Counted from the first letter of the stretch, positions 34,859 through 44,496 are shown. The stretch: 64,000 bases of DNA from Streptomyces sp. QL37 (GCF_002941025.1 NZ_PTJS01000001.1:8583064-8647063); one strand, 5' to 3'. The notes: generated by a model not told the origin, from the letters alone. Numbers and translations: made by a program.

Positions 34859-35695
34859 CTACCCGGTCCCGAGCAGGACTTCGCCGCGACGCCATGCTGT
34901 CGGCGACCGGCCCGTGAACTCGCTCCAGTCCCGGACGAGATGGGCCTGGTCGGCGTAGCCGGAGACGGTCGCCACATCGGCCCACGGAAGCGGGTCGTGC
35001 GCGGTGGCCAGTTCGTGCGCGTGCTCGAAGCGCAGAACCCGGGCGAAGGTCTTCGGCGACAGGCCCACCTCACCGCGAAACCGCTCGGTGAGGTACCGAC
35101 GGCTCCAGCCCAGTTCTGCGGCGACCGCCCCGACCTGGACGCGGCCCCGCGCGGCCACGAGGCGGCGCCAGGCCTCGGCCACCTCGGGGTGCATCCGGGA
35201 CGCGCGGTCGCCGCCGGCGCCGCGGCCGACGGCTCGCAGGAGCAATTCGTCCAGCACCGCGAACCGCGCGGCCCAGGTCGTCGCCGCGCGGAGCCGGTCG
35301 GTCAGCTCGACGCCGAGCGCTCCTAGAAGCTCGTCGAGTGGGACCAGCCGGTGGGCGAGCTCGGCGGCGGGCATGCCGTAGATGGCCCGGGCACCGAGCG
35401 GTGTCAGCGACACCTGCACGCCTTGCTGGCGTCCGTCGTGATGGATCGCGACGGACCGGCGCATCAGACCGCCGGCCACGCTGCCGAATCGGGTGACCGG
35501 TGACCCGTCGTCGACGCCCGCCGACATCTCCAGAGGGTCGGACAGGGTGATCACCGCGGTGAGCACGTGGCCCGGCGGACCGCAGTGCACCCCGGCCGGG
35601 AACCCGCGAAGGTCGAAACCGGCATACGAGCCGACGTACCGCCGCAAGGCCTGCGCCGGACGTGCCTGGCTCCTGGTGGTCGTATGGTCCTCCAC
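34859..35695 (-). CDS. AraC-family transcriptional regulator
   Basis: A 278-aa regulator. The C-terminal DNA-binding domain has GWSRRYLTERFRGEVGLSPK followed by VATVSGYADQAHLVRDW, the two AraC helix-turn-helix motifs. The N-terminal region includes a DUF6597-like sensor-type segment (YVGSYAGFDLRGFPAGVHCG). It precedes the cupin and SGNH genes in the same direction and probably controls them. Confidence 0.88.
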   Translation of the reverse strand: MEDHTTTRSQARPAQALRRYVGSYAGFDLRGFPAGVHCGPPGHVLTAVITLSDPLEMSAGVDDGSPVTRFGSVAGGLMRRSVAIHHDGRQQGVQVSLTPLGARAIYGMPAAELAHRLVPLDELLGALGVELTDRLRAATTWAARFAVLDELLLRAVGRGAGGDRASRMHPEVAEAWRRLVAARGRVQVGAVAAELGWSRRYLTERFRGEVGLSPKTFARVLRFEHAHELATAHDPLPWADVATVSGYADQAHLVRDWSEFTGRSPTAWRRGEVLLGTG

Positions 35696-35740
35696 CCTTG
35701 TCAGTGTACGAACCGGCGGTCTACTGGTGGGCTCTTGTAG

Positions 35741-36190
35741 TCAACTGTCGCCGGTACCCCGAAAAATCCAACCTGCCGGTGACTTTGTGTGATCGCCAGC
35801 GGCGTATCGGCTCCAGGTAGGTCCAGCCGGTCTCATGAGCAGGCGGGTGGTGGTTTGTCGTGGTAGCCGAGAGCGTCCGCGACGACGGGAGCGAGCTTCT
35901 CAAGGAGCTGTCGCCGGATGGCGGCGCTGCGGGCGGCAGCCACTGAGACGCCGATCTCGTTGAGGAGCGCGGACAGATAGTCGGGGCGGAAGGCTGCCCG
36001 ACCGGCGGCCGGGAAACAGCCAGGGGATGCCTGGTTGGTGGCGGTGTTGATGTGGCTGCGGTCGGCGATGTAGTCCAGCAGCAGGGAAGCGGCCGGTTCG
36101 GGGACGGGCGAGGCCGGTTCCCCGAGCCGGAGGAGTAGGGCTTCACCGTCGTGCACGATGTCGTCGACGGGGAGCCGACCGGCAATACGA
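35741..36190 (-). pseudogene. tyrosine integrase/recombinase relic
   Basis: The minus strand shows IVHDGEALLLRLGEPASPVP, FPAAGRAAFRPDYLSALLNE and VVADALGY, which form the core of a tyrosine-recombinase-like family common in Streptomyces. A frameshift at about 35855 changes HHKTTTRLL to DKPPPACS; the other frame then gives TWSRYAAGDHTKSPAGW, the family C-terminus, to a stop at 35741. The N-terminal domain is lost. Confidence 0.7.
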
Positions 36191-36269
36191 GATCACCCGG
36201 ACGGATCCGGGCCCGGCTCTGCCGACGTTCGTCGACGTGCTCCTCGTGTGTGACGTCGAGCACTCGGTG

Positions 36270-36960
36270 GGCCGACAACCAGAACAACTCCGCAGGCGAC
36301 AAGGCCTACTGGAACGCGAACGACTCGAGCCAGTACAGCGGCCGGTGGGGGCACCATCCAGACGACGTGGTCCGGCACGGGCAAGGAGACTATTGACCTG
36401 GGCTGGTCGATGATCGCGACCGTGGACGCCAGCAGTACGGTGACCGCGACGGCGAACTTCGGAACCTCCGGGATCGAAGGGGTACAGGAGCTTGCGCCGC
36501 GCTGTGCCGACATCGTCGGGGCTCGGCGCCGCGTACCCGCGTGTGTGACAACACCTGGAGCGTGCACCCGTCCGATGCGTCGGTGAGGTCGGTCGACTGT
36601 GACGAGTTCGCGATGGCCTCGACGCACGAGTCCGGTGGCTATCCGAAGAGCGTGAACCTGGTGACATCAGGCAGTCAGTGCGCGCAGCTGTTCGCCGACA
36701 AGCTGGGCGACGGCTCGGCGAACTTCGGCATCCTCGCGGGCACCCGCACGGCGACGAACGGGCCGAGCGGTAAGGAGCGGTGCGGGCGTGCGGCGATCCC
36801 GAGTATGCAAAACCAGCGGGTTCCCGGCTCCGTCGTGGCGCATGCTGGACGATGACGGGTTCTTCGTGACCCTTCCGGCGTTCGAGCACTGCACGTCAAC
36901 CACGACTACCTGCACGTGGCAAAAAATCGGCTGCCGTACCTGAGCACCAGCATGTGGAAG
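36270..36960 (+). pseudogene. decayed secreted protein with NucA/NucB-like region
   Basis: Across frames the + strand reads NSAGDKAYWNANDSSQYSG, then GGTIQTTWSGTGKETIDLG, then CDEFAMASTHESGGYPKS and QCAQLFADKLGDGS. The CDEF-AST segment resembles NucA/NucB-type secreted nuclease domains. At least three frameshifts and no signal sequence make it a relic. Confidence 0.5.
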
Positions 36961-37007
36961 CCGGAAGGGGGGCCAGCCCGCAGGGCTGGCCCCCCTCTCG
37001 TGTGTGG

Positions 37008-37961
37008 TCAGCCGGTCCAGGGCTGCCACCGGTCTTCCTGCGCGGGGTCGATACTGCTGAGCCACACCAGCGCCCCGCCGATGAGGCCGGGCTTGTCACG
37101 CGTGGCCAGGTCCGGGGTTTCGAGCATGTCGGCAGCCTCTTCCAGGTAGGTGACCAACGTGTCGAGTACGTCACAGGGGTCTTCGTTGTAGCGGGACCAC
37201 CGGCCCAGGTGGCCGGTCACGGTGTCGAGGTACAGGCCCGAGGTGCTGTCAGCCGGACCCGAGGCGACAACCGGAATCCGGGTTGCCTTCCACACGGTGA
37301 TCCGCTCGTGCTCGGGACGGTCGATGTTGAAGGTGTCCTCGTGGGCCTGGGCGTCCATCTTCAGCCGATAGGCAGCGGCCACGGCGTCCAGGGCCATCAG
37401 AGCCCTACTGCCCGGAAGGCATCCCCAGCCATCGACCCCGTCGTCGCCCGAGGTCAGCAGCCACAGGACGTGCAGCTCGACGGGGATCCGGATGCCGAGG
37501 TCGTCTTCCAGGGCGGCGATGGCGGCGGGGCCGGCGCCGGGGCGGAGGGCAGCGTAGGAGTCGGGAGCGTTGTCCCGGAGCCAGCCGGTGATGCGCCGCC
37601 AGGCATCGGCGACCTCCCGTACGGTGACCGCGGCGGCAGCAGGGTCGGCCTGCTGGTCCCGGTCTCGGCCCTGCGCCTGCTCCTGGTCACGGGCGTCAGC
37701 GGAGAGCTCGGCGGAGGGAGCCGCTCTCAGAAACCGGATCTCGATCCGCTCCGGCTCGCGGATGTAGCCGACGGACAGGTCGGGGCAATCCTCGAACATG
37801 GCGCCGTCAACCGTCACGTTCAGGATGCCGGGCAGATTCGAGGGCCGGCCCATGTCAGGGTCCTCGGCCAGCTGGCCGGCCAAGACCTTCAGCGCATAGG
37901 GAACGCCTGCCCCCAACTGAGCGGCGATGTCGCGTACGTCCGGCTGGATCTCGACCTTCAC
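37008..37961 (-). CDS. SMI1/KNR4 (SUKH)-family protein
   Basis: A protein of about 317 aa. The C-terminal half matches SUKH: WRRITGWLRDNAPDSYAALR, PGAGPAAIAALEDDLGI, IPVELHVLWLLTSGDDG, then DTVTGHLGRWSRY. In bacteria this fold often serves as immunity to polymorphic toxins, or as a general adaptor. The N-terminal half is unassigned. The GTG at 37961 was preferred because GAGGAG precedes it; an ATG at 38006 lacks a ribosome-binding site. Confidence 0.8.
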   Translation of the reverse strand: MKVEIQPDVRDIAAQLGAGVPYALKVLAGQLAEDPDMGRPSNLPGILNVTVDGAMFEDCPDLSVGYIREPERIEIRFLRAAPSAELSADARDQEQAQGRDRDQQADPAAAAVTVREVADAWRRITGWLRDNAPDSYAALRPGAGPAAIAALEDDLGIRIPVELHVLWLLTSGDDGVDGWGCLPGSRALMALDAVAAAYRLKMDAQAHEDTFNIDRPEHERITVWKATRIPVVASGPADSTSGLYLDTVTGHLGRWSRYNEDPCDVLDTLVTYLEEAADMLETPDLATRDKPGLIGGALVWLSSIDPAQEDRWQPWTG

Positions 37962-38011
37962 AGCCTGGTGCTCCTCGCTCGTCGAATGGAGGACGGTGCC
38001 CCACATACAGT

Positions 38012-38050
38012 AGGACGTCCGCGCTCACCGGCGGGTGGTGCGGACGTCCT
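38012..38050. terminator. 11-bp stem hairpin
   Basis: AGGACGTCCGC at 38012-38022 pairs with 38040-38050. It lies just 5' of the SMI1 gene and is the likely 3' boundary for transcription coming from the Nudix gene. Confidence 0.5.
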
Positions 38051-38334
38051 GCCGTGCGGGGCGGGTCAGGCGGTTGTGGGGTCAGGTACGGTCACCGCAT
38101 GTCTGGGGAGAACAGCACACAAAGCGCCGTGCGTGCGGGGGGTGGCGCGCAGGAGCGGTCAACGCCGAACTGCCAGCGCAGAGCGGACCCCCGCTGACTG
38201 AGCTCGAGCTCTCGGTCGGTGAGAGGAAGCCTCCAGTTCAAAAGGAAACGTCAGAGCTGAGGTCCCGTCGTTCGGCGAGACGCAGGTGCCCCACAGGACG
38301 GAGCGCCCCCGGCCGACCACCGGAAGCCGTTTGC

Positions 38335-38820
38335 CTATACCGGCAGCCCGTACTCCAGGTAGACCGTCAGTCTCTGCTCGCGGGCCCGTACGCACGCCTC
38401 TACCCGCAGGGCGAGCCGCTCGACCAAACGCTCCCGGATCTGGTCGACCGCGACGAACTCCACCGCTCCGAGTTCCTCCGCCTGCAAGCGGGCCCCCGCC
38501 AGCCAATCCTCGCCGAGTACTCCGCCGTCGAACACGTAGACCAGACTCTCGCTGCGCCCGGGGCGCGGACCGCGCCAGTCCACACCGAGGAGCCGGCCCG
38601 GGTCCCACTCGAGCCCGAGCTCCTCCCTCACCTCCCGTACCGCACCGGCGCGTGGAGACTCATCGCGCTCCACGGCACCGCCGGGGATCTCCCACAATGG
38701 CTTGTAGACCGGGTCCACCAGGAGCACCCGTCCTTCCGGATCAAAGAACAGAACACCCGCGGCGACCCGCTTCCGAGGCAATGTCCGGTCGTACTCTTGC
38801 GGGCTCAATTGCACATCCAT
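38335..38820 (-). CDS. Nudix hydrolase
   Basis: A Nudix hydrolase of 161 aa with a complete Nudix box (GGAVERDESPRAGAVREV, then REELGLEW), which binds magnesium and hydrolyses nucleoside diphosphate derivatives. It begins MDVQLSPQEYDRTLPRKRVA and has no extra domain. The substrate is unknown. It sits alone, with about 240 bases of apparently non-coding sequence upstream. Confidence 0.88.
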   Translation of the reverse strand: MDVQLSPQEYDRTLPRKRVAAGVLFFDPEGRVLLVDPVYKPLWEIPGGAVERDESPRAGAVREVREELGLEWDPGRLLGVDWRGPRPGRSESLVYVFDGGVLGEDWLAGARLQAEELGAVEFVAVDQIRERLVERLALRVEACVRAREQRLTVYLEYGLPV

Positions 38821-39062
38821 GCACGGGATCCAATCGCACCCGTCAGGAGCGCCAGCGAGTTACTCACGACCAGGGACAGAACTGTTGCAAGCCGCTGCGT
38901 AGGCGAACACGTGAGGAAGGACATGACCACGCGTACGGCACTTCACCCGGCACGACCACGACGGCCCCGACCGCCGGGGCACGCTGATCGCCGCCCGGAT
39001 GCGCTGATCGGGGCGCGTGCCCGGCCCTACTATGAAGCTCTGCGCCGACGCTGGGAGTTCAG

Positions 39063-39539
39063 GTGGACATGGCCGAGCACACCCCGGATTACCCGTCCAA
39101 GACCCCGACCCCGCCCAAGCGCCCGCTCTCCCCGCCGCGTCCGGAGACCAGTCTGCAGGGGACGGCCCGGGCTCGGATGCAGGTCCGTAACCGGCGCAGT
39201 GCCAACTGGTCGCTGGAGGCAGCCCCGTGGTCTGCGAGGAAGGCGACGGGGCACGTGCTGGACCGGCTCCACGAATGGGGCTACCGGGAAGCCGACCAGG
39301 CCGCCGCCGCACTGACCGAGCTCCTGGTGCGCACCGCAGTCGCGGACTGCGGGCGCCGGATCTCCGTCCACCTCGCCGACCAGGACCGCCAGGCGCTCAT
39401 CGTCGCCCTGTCCCACCGGCCCGGCCTCGCCGTCACGGACGACGCCGTCCTGCCGGAGCTCACCGCCCGTGGCGCGGTGGCGTGCGGCACCGACACCGCC
39501 GACGACGGACGCCGCCTCTGGGCGATCCTCCCTCTGTAG
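39063..39539 (+). CDS. HATPase-type regulatory protein (anti-sigma-like)
   Basis: A 158-aa protein with WSLEAAPWSARKATGHVLD and AALTELLVRTAVADCGRRI, the N-box region of the GHKL ATPase-like proteins that abound in Streptomyces and act as anti-sigma or phosphatase-partner modules. A GLAVTDDA segment stands for the next box, and DDGRRLWAIL ends the domain. Such genes often sit with XRE and DUF397 genes, but none are intact here. An ATG two codons later is an alternative start. Confidence 0.75.
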   Translation: MDMAEHTPDYPSKTPTPPKRPLSPPRPETSLQGTARARMQVRNRRSANWSLEAAPWSARKATGHVLDRLHEWGYREADQAAAALTELLVRTAVADCGRRISVHLADQDRQALIVALSHRPGLAVTDDAVLPELTARGAVACGTDTADDGRRLWAILPL

Positions 39540-39653
39540 GCCCCGCAGAAAAGCTCTCCGCACCGCTCTCGTGGCGCTTCAGCAACAGCACGCCACCCAC
39601 CGTCCCGCTAGTCCCCCTAAAAGGTCGGCCGTCGTAGTGGGCTTACCCCCCTG

Positions 39654-39889
39654 GCCCGTACGCACGAGTCCGCGATGAGCGAGAGCGGGCCCGGGCGGAG
39701 ACGTCGTGGAAGATTCAGCCGCAGCGCTCCTCGTCGGTGGCACTGCTGCACCGTGGCGGGTGCGCCACCTACCCGGGCCAAGTGGGGCTGATCTCCCGGG
39801 AAGACGCGACGGTGGCGCCGGACAGCGAGCCGTGCGGGGTCTGCCGGCCGGATACCGGGTTGGTGAGCTGGTGGTCCCGGTCGGGGTAG
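39654..39889 (+). pseudogene. relic of small CRPDT-tail protein
   Basis: One frame without a start codon reads WKIQPQRSSSVALLHRGGC, YPGQVGLISREDATVAP and CGVCRPDTGL, a small conserved Streptomyces protein. The N-terminus is missing. It overlaps the 3' end of the opposite chitin-binding gene, suggesting that gene's end was replaced. Confidence 0.5.
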
Positions 39890-40281
39890 CGCCTCGCGCT
39901 CCGCATCAGGCTGGCGCGAACGCGCTTCCGGCCAGGCCGCAGCCACCCAACGGCGGTCTTGCCGGGGCCTGCTGCTAGGGGCCGGTCAGGCGTCGGGTCC
40001 TCCTGCTCGGCAGTCGAGCGGCCGGAGTTCTCGGGCCAGTCGCAGACCTTGAGGACCGGGTTGAAGTGCGGGCTGCTGGGGCAGTCCTTCAGGTACATCT
40101 CACCGTGCGAGCAGTGGTAGTGGGAGCCGGGGTCTTCGGAGTCGGGCAGGAGGTCGCCCTCGTTCTCGCAATGTCCGACGGGCGCTGAGCTCGGAGTCTG
40201 CGCGGTGGCACTCTGCGCGGGCAGGCACAGGGCTCCCACCGTGAGGAGTGCGGACGCTACGAGCGGTGAAACCCTGATCAT
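39769..40281 (-). CDS. secreted peritrophin-A-type chitin-binding protein, odd C-terminus
   Basis: A 170-aa product. A signal peptide (MIRVSPLVASALLTVGALCL, then AQSATA) is followed by a CBM14/peritrophin-A-like domain: HCENEGDLLPDSEDPGSHYH, CSHGEMYLKDCPSSPHFNP and VLKVCDWPEN, with six Cys for three disulfides. After about residue 85 the sequence becomes Arg-rich and low complexity and overlaps the opposite-strand relic, so the native C-terminus has probably been lost. Such domains bind chitin or cell-wall glycans. Confidence 0.7.
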   Translation of the reverse strand: MIRVSPLVASALLTVGALCLPAQSATAQTPSSAPVGHCENEGDLLPDSEDPGSHYHCSHGEMYLKDCPSSPHFNPVLKVCDWPENSGRSTAEQEDPTPDRPLAAGPGKTAVGWLRPGRKRVRASLMRSARRYPDRDHQLTNPVSGRQTPHGSLSGATVASSREISPTWPG

Positions 40282-40421
40282 GTTTGTCCTTCGTCGGTGG
40301 CACATGCGAAGCGTCCCTATGCTGCGGGTTTCGCGTCGCGGGCGACGCCGGTTCGCCGCTATACGACCGCCCTGGACGCTCTGCCCGTCGCGGAGTGACT
40401 CAGTCGAGACGAGCGTCGAGC

Positions 40422-41573
40422 TCAGGTCGCTGCGGTGCGTGCGCGAATGCGGTGCGCGGTCCGCAGTCCCTGCTTGGCGGCGGTTGCCACAAGGCCGCCG
40501 AGGGTGGTTCTGGCGAGGTCGTGAGCGGCGAGGCGTTCCAGTGCTGGCAGGGCCCGGTCGTCGGCGGTGGAGCCGAGAGCGAGGCAGGCCAGTGCTCGGA
40601 GGTCCGGGCCGGGATCGGTGGTCAGAGCGATCAGGTCGTCCACCACCGGCGGACCGAAGGTGGCGATCGCTGAGGCGAGATAACTGGCCTTCGGATTCCG
40701 GCGTTCGATCATGGCCTGCCAGAGGACGGCGAGTGCCCGGTCGCCGCCGATTTGGCCGAGTGCCAGGGCGGCTCTGCTGCGTACCCAGGTGGTTTCGTCG
40801 TTCAGCCGGGCTGTCAGGGCGGGTATGGCGGCCGGCTCCTTAAGGAGGCCGAGCGCCTCGCAGGCGCCCTCGCGGACCATCGGATCGGGATGCTCCAGCA
40901 GGGCGGTGATCAGCGGAACGGCCCGGCGGAAGCCGAGTTCGGCACATGCGAGCGCCGACCACCGCACCCCGCGGTGCCCGGTGTCGGCGAGCGCGCGCAG
41001 TAGGCCCGGTTCGACGCTCGCGCCGCCGAAAAGGGCGATCCGGTTGAGTGCCTTGGTCCAGACGGTGACATCCTGCGTCCGGTGGTCGGAGGCGACCTCG
41101 GACAGGGCCGCCCGGGCCTGCGGATGGCCGAGCTCTGCCCACTCCAGCAGGGCGTCGATCGCCCGCAGCCGCATCGTGCGGTCCCTGTGCAACTCGGCGG
41201 CGTGGGCGGTGACGAGGGATGTCGGCCCGTCCGGCAGGTGGCCGAGTGCGTCCCCGATCGGGCCAGTGAGCGGTGGTTCAAGCTCGCCCAGCCACAGGGC
41301 CAGTGGGCCGATTCGGGTGCCGACATCGGCGTCGTAACGGCCTTCGCCCCGCAGGTTCGCGGCCAGCTTGGCGACCGTGCGGAACAGCAGCTGTGCGCGG
41401 TCCGATGGGGAATCAGCGAGGGCGTCGAGTCGGCCGGACATCGCCGCGATGACTGCGGTCTGCGGGCGACCGGTGGCCTCCAGCACCGACTCCGCCCAGG
41501 CGAGCGGCTCGCCCTGACGCTCGTAGAGCTGGCGACCCCACAGGCGGAGGACGGCATCAAGGGTGTCGGTCAT
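40422..41573 (-). CDS. HEAT-repeat protein
   Basis: A 383-aa protein made of HEAT/PBS-lyase repeats in the second half (RAVPLITALLEHPDPMVREG, ACEALGLLKEPAAIPALTAR, ALALGQIGGDRALAVLWQAM). It has no catalytic motif and probably works as a protein-binding scaffold. The ATG at 41573 overlaps the stop of the upstream truncated gene by four bases, which implies the two were once a coupled pair. Confidence 0.75.
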   Translation of the reverse strand: MTDTLDAVLRLWGRQLYERQGEPLAWAESVLEATGRPQTAVIAAMSGRLDALADSPSDRAQLLFRTVAKLAANLRGEGRYDADVGTRIGPLALWLGELEPPLTGPIGDALGHLPDGPTSLVTAHAAELHRDRTMRLRAIDALLEWAELGHPQARAALSEVASDHRTQDVTVWTKALNRIALFGGASVEPGLLRALADTGHRGVRWSALACAELGFRRAVPLITALLEHPDPMVREGACEALGLLKEPAAIPALTARLNDETTWVRSRAALALGQIGGDRALAVLWQAMIERRNPKASYLASAIATFGPPVVDDLIALTTDPGPDLRALACLALGSTADDRALPALERLAAHDLARTTLGGLVATAAKQGLRTAHRIRARTAAT

Positions 41574-41908
41574 CCCAGGATCGTTCCAGCAGGGAATACC
41601 GGCAGCCAACGGTTTTCCTCGCGGTCGGTCGGATACCAGATCATCTCGGCATTGCTCCGGCAGCTTTTGCTACGAGCACCAACAACGGTCGGCGTCCCCT
41701 TGGGAAGCGTGACCGCCAGGGTAGGGAGGTACCTGACGCTGATCATGTAGATCGTGATGAAGCCCACTCCCGCCACCTCGCGGTTCCACATCGACCCGGC
41801 GATGCGCAGCCGGTCGCCGTCCCGGTGCCGCCAGGCCAGGCAGGCGAGGTGGTCTTCCTCGGCCGCGTCCCGCCAGTCCCTACCGCGCCGCGAGCGCTCC
41901 CCGGCAGG
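41570..41908 (-). pseudogene. truncated unknown gene coupled to the HEAT gene
   Basis: The minus frame reads EEDHLACLAWRHRDGDRLRI, MWNREVAGVGFITIYMISVR and ends DREENRWLPVFPAGTILG, with good codon bias and an ATGA overlap with the HEAT gene. Upstream of about 41908 the sequence turns Arg-rich and no start is seen. I infer the 5' end was removed by an insertion. Family not recognised. Confidence 0.4.
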
Positions 41909-42782
41909 CCATCGCCTTCTAGGACGGCTGCTACATAGGGGGGAGCCGCCGAATTGGAACGGTGGCTTGCTGCCGCCGTGCGAGCCGTGCGGGACTATGC
42001 GGTCCGGTTGAAAGTTTTGGAGAAAATGGGTCAAAGCCCACCGGGAAATGGTCAGGCTAGCCCGGAAGGCCCATGAAGAGGGCTCGCCTCGGTGACCCTT
42101 CTGCGCCAGCATGAGGAACAGCGCGCGGCGTGATGTGACGCGCCACCACCGATGCCCCGCCACCCGGGTTCGGGGACGACGGCGGCCTCCCACACGAGAG
42201 GTGCCGCCGTTGTGCTGGTGACTGTGGACCGAGGCGATTCCGGAGCCCGGCCGGACTCAAGCTCGCAAGTTAGTGGAGCGGTACGTGCGGCGGGAGCCCG
42301 CACTGCGGGCGCGGCAGCTGGAGCATGGGCTACGGCTTCTTCAGGTTGCGCAGCAGGCTGCGAAGGACTTGGAGAACGACTCCGGACGGTCGGCCCCGCT
42401 GCCTGGGCCCAGATCCCAGGCGGGTGATCCGACGGTTTCGGCCTGGCTGCGGCTCGATGACGCCCGACGACGGCAGATCGAGGCCCATCCTGGGCCTGGC
42501 CGCGCTCGCTCAGGCCGATGCGGCGCAGAGCTCCCTGGGCACCTACAGCGAGTCCTCCGGGTTCTTGGTCCTGCCGTGGACACGGCGGAGGAGGAGGTGG
42601 CGGCGCGGATGATGCTCGCCTGGTCGGCATTGCTCTGGCGTGTCATCTGATCGTCTTCATGACCCAGAGGGACAGCGTGACCTGGTTCAACCGTAGGCGC
42701 CACTGAGTGCAGCGCCGACCAAGCCGAACGGCGCGCGGACGAAAACGGTCCCGTGCTCGTGCGTGAGGCACTGCGCTCAGAC
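41909..42782. other. 874-base decayed segment
   Basis: It holds fragments rather than genes. A + strand helical stretch reads ELERWLAAAVRAVRDYAVRL and ends near 42074. Another, from about 42273, reads ERYVRREPALRARQLEHGL and then, after shifts, LGLAALAQADAAQSSLGTY. Neither could be assigned to a family. The segment looks like remnants of inserted DNA beside the IS1182 relic. Confidence 0.35.
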
Positions 42783-42980
42783 AGACGCCCCGGCGACCAA
42801 GCAGGTTTGCCTCTGGCTGGTAACAAGCTCGCGAAATGCTCGTCCGCGAACACCACACCCAGCTCGTCCCGCATCCGGATTCGCCAGAATCCCTTTCGGG
42901 AAGGCCGCCCGTGCCACCCGCACCGTCTCCACCGGGACCTCCACATGCCCTCCCGGCCGCATCGGCACCGATACCCTCCC
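42783..42980 (-). pseudogene. IS1182-family transposase N-terminal relic
   Basis: The minus strand reads VPVETVRVARAAFPKG, then after a frameshift RMRDELGVVFADEHFASLL and GKPAWSPGRL, the N-terminal region of IS1182-family transposases. The catalytic domain is missing. Confidence 0.65.
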
Positions 42981-42988
42981 CAAACGAA

Positions 42989-43033
42989 GACGTCGGCTCC
43001 CAAGACCGCAACCAGGTCTTGGGAGCCGACGTC
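42989..43033. repeat. second perfect 19-bp inverted repeat, 7-base loop
   Basis: GACGTCGGCTCCCAAGACC at 42989-43007 and its reverse complement at 43015-43033, loop GCAACCA. It lies just upstream of the IS1182 transposase relic and 3' of the secreted protein gene. It could be an IS-associated terminator or fused ends. Confidence 0.7.
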
Positions 43034-43107
43034 ACGCACGGGTCCGAATTGACCAACAGCGTCCCTCAGCAGGGGAGACCGGGCCAGGGACCTTCCCGTG
43101 GGTGGAT

Positions 43108-44496
43108 TCAGTTCACGGTGAAGAAGTAGTCGTAGGACGCCAGCTGAAGGCCCGAGCGGGTCGTCGCGTAGACCGTGAGGTCATGCCAGCCATCCGTGGC
43201 CGGGCTCCAGTCGATGCTGGCGGTATGGTCGGCGCCCGCGGGGACCGTCACCTCCGGGTCACCGTTGTTGAAGCTGTACGTGAAGCTCACGACATCCTTC
43301 ACCCTGGGTGTGAACGTGAAGGTGCCCGGAACGCCGATACCGCCGCCCGAACCGTTCTCCGGGTAGGTGACCGAGGAGACACCGGGGGTGGTGTCGAAAC
43401 TGATACCCCACCACGCTGCGTCGCTCACCCATCCGTTGCCACTTCTGCTGCTCACCTGGAGGTGCTCGTTGTAGAGGCCATCCAACGTGAGCTCCACCGT
43501 TGCGGTGCCGTCCGGTCGTGCCGTGACGTCGAAGGTCCTGTCTTCCTGACCTCCGAGGGTTTTGACGGAGTAGCTCACGACAGGGCTCTTCGCCTGAAGC
43601 TCGGGGTCGGGGCGCAACGTGAACTCGGTAGGCTGACCGAACTCGGGTTCCGGGACCGCCGGTGAGATGGTGGGCGCCGTGGAATTGACTCGGAAGTCGT
43701 ACCTGGCGATCCCCGACCCGTGGTAGGCGCGGTCCAGGCTGCGCACCCACAGCGTCATCGGACCGGAGCCGGTCGGCGGCACCAGACTGAGCGTGGTCGA
43801 GCCACCGAGCGTGTTGGCGCGCTTGAAGTACTTTGTATCGGCGTACGGGTCGACGGGCTGCGGAATGCCGTGGTCACCGATACTCGTACCGATGACCGGC
43901 AGGCTCTGCTGCCAGGAGAACTCGAAGCCCTCGACATCGTCGACGCCGTTCGCGCCGAGCGTGAACTCGACCGGCTCGCCGCCCTCGTTCCATGTCTCGG
44001 GTGCGTAGTTCGACGAGGTGATGGAGGGGGCATTCGCAGGTTTGCTGTTGTCGACGGTGACATAGCAGGGTGCTGACCAGTCCGAGACCGCGTCCCCTGC
44101 CACCGTCCGCGCCTGCCACGCGTAGCTCTGCCCATCGACGAACGCGCTTGCCGGAAGGGTGGCGGGAGCCTCGAATCCGGGGGTGGCGTAGTCGCGGGTG
44201 ACCGTGCTGATCTTCGAGGGATCGGCTACCGGCCAGACCTGGTACCGCACGCTGACGCGAGCGCCTCCCGTGGCCTCTGTGACTCCGGGGATGCCTTCCA
44301 CCAGCAGACCTTCGCGGGCCCCCTGATACGAAGGCTGCTGTGCGTCCGTCGCGCAGTGCCTGTACTCGTTGAACAGATGAGTCGGTGGGGTGAGCGTCCC
44401 GTCGACCGCGTTCGCCGGGGTTGCGGCGCCGGCCAGCGCCATGGCAACAGCTCCCAGAGAGGCGAGAACTGCACGCGGTCTCGCGCTGAAGGACAT
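43108..44496 (-). CDS. secreted protein with Ig/fibronectin-like beta repeats
   Basis: A 462-aa product. The signal peptide (MSFSARPRAVLASLGAVAMA, then ANA) is followed by beta-sandwich repeats: an early domain with SYAWQARTVAGDAVSDWSAP, two middle domains starting from SITSSNYAPETWNEGGEPVE, and a final PKD-like domain with FTYSFNNGDPEVTVPAGADH. No catalytic motif or LPXTG anchor is seen. It is probably a surface or extracellular binding protein, as found in Streptomyces next to repeat-rich wall proteins. The start at 44496 gives a clean signal. Confidence 0.7.
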   Translation of the reverse strand: MSFSARPRAVLASLGAVAMALAGAATPANAVDGTLTPPTHLFNEYRHCATDAQQPSYQGAREGLLVEGIPGVTEATGGARVSVRYQVWPVADPSKISTVTRDYATPGFEAPATLPASAFVDGQSYAWQARTVAGDAVSDWSAPCYVTVDNSKPANAPSITSSNYAPETWNEGGEPVEFTLGANGVDDVEGFEFSWQQSLPVIGTSIGDHGIPQPVDPYADTKYFKRANTLGGSTTLSLVPPTGSGPMTLWVRSLDRAYHGSGIARYDFRVNSTAPTISPAVPEPEFGQPTEFTLRPDPELQAKSPVVSYSVKTLGGQEDRTFDVTARPDGTATVELTLDGLYNEHLQVSSRSGNGWVSDAAWWGISFDTTPGVSSVTYPENGSGGGIGVPGTFTFTPRVKDVVSFTYSFNNGDPEVTVPAGADHTASIDWSPATDGWHDLTVYATTRSGLQLASYDYFFTVN

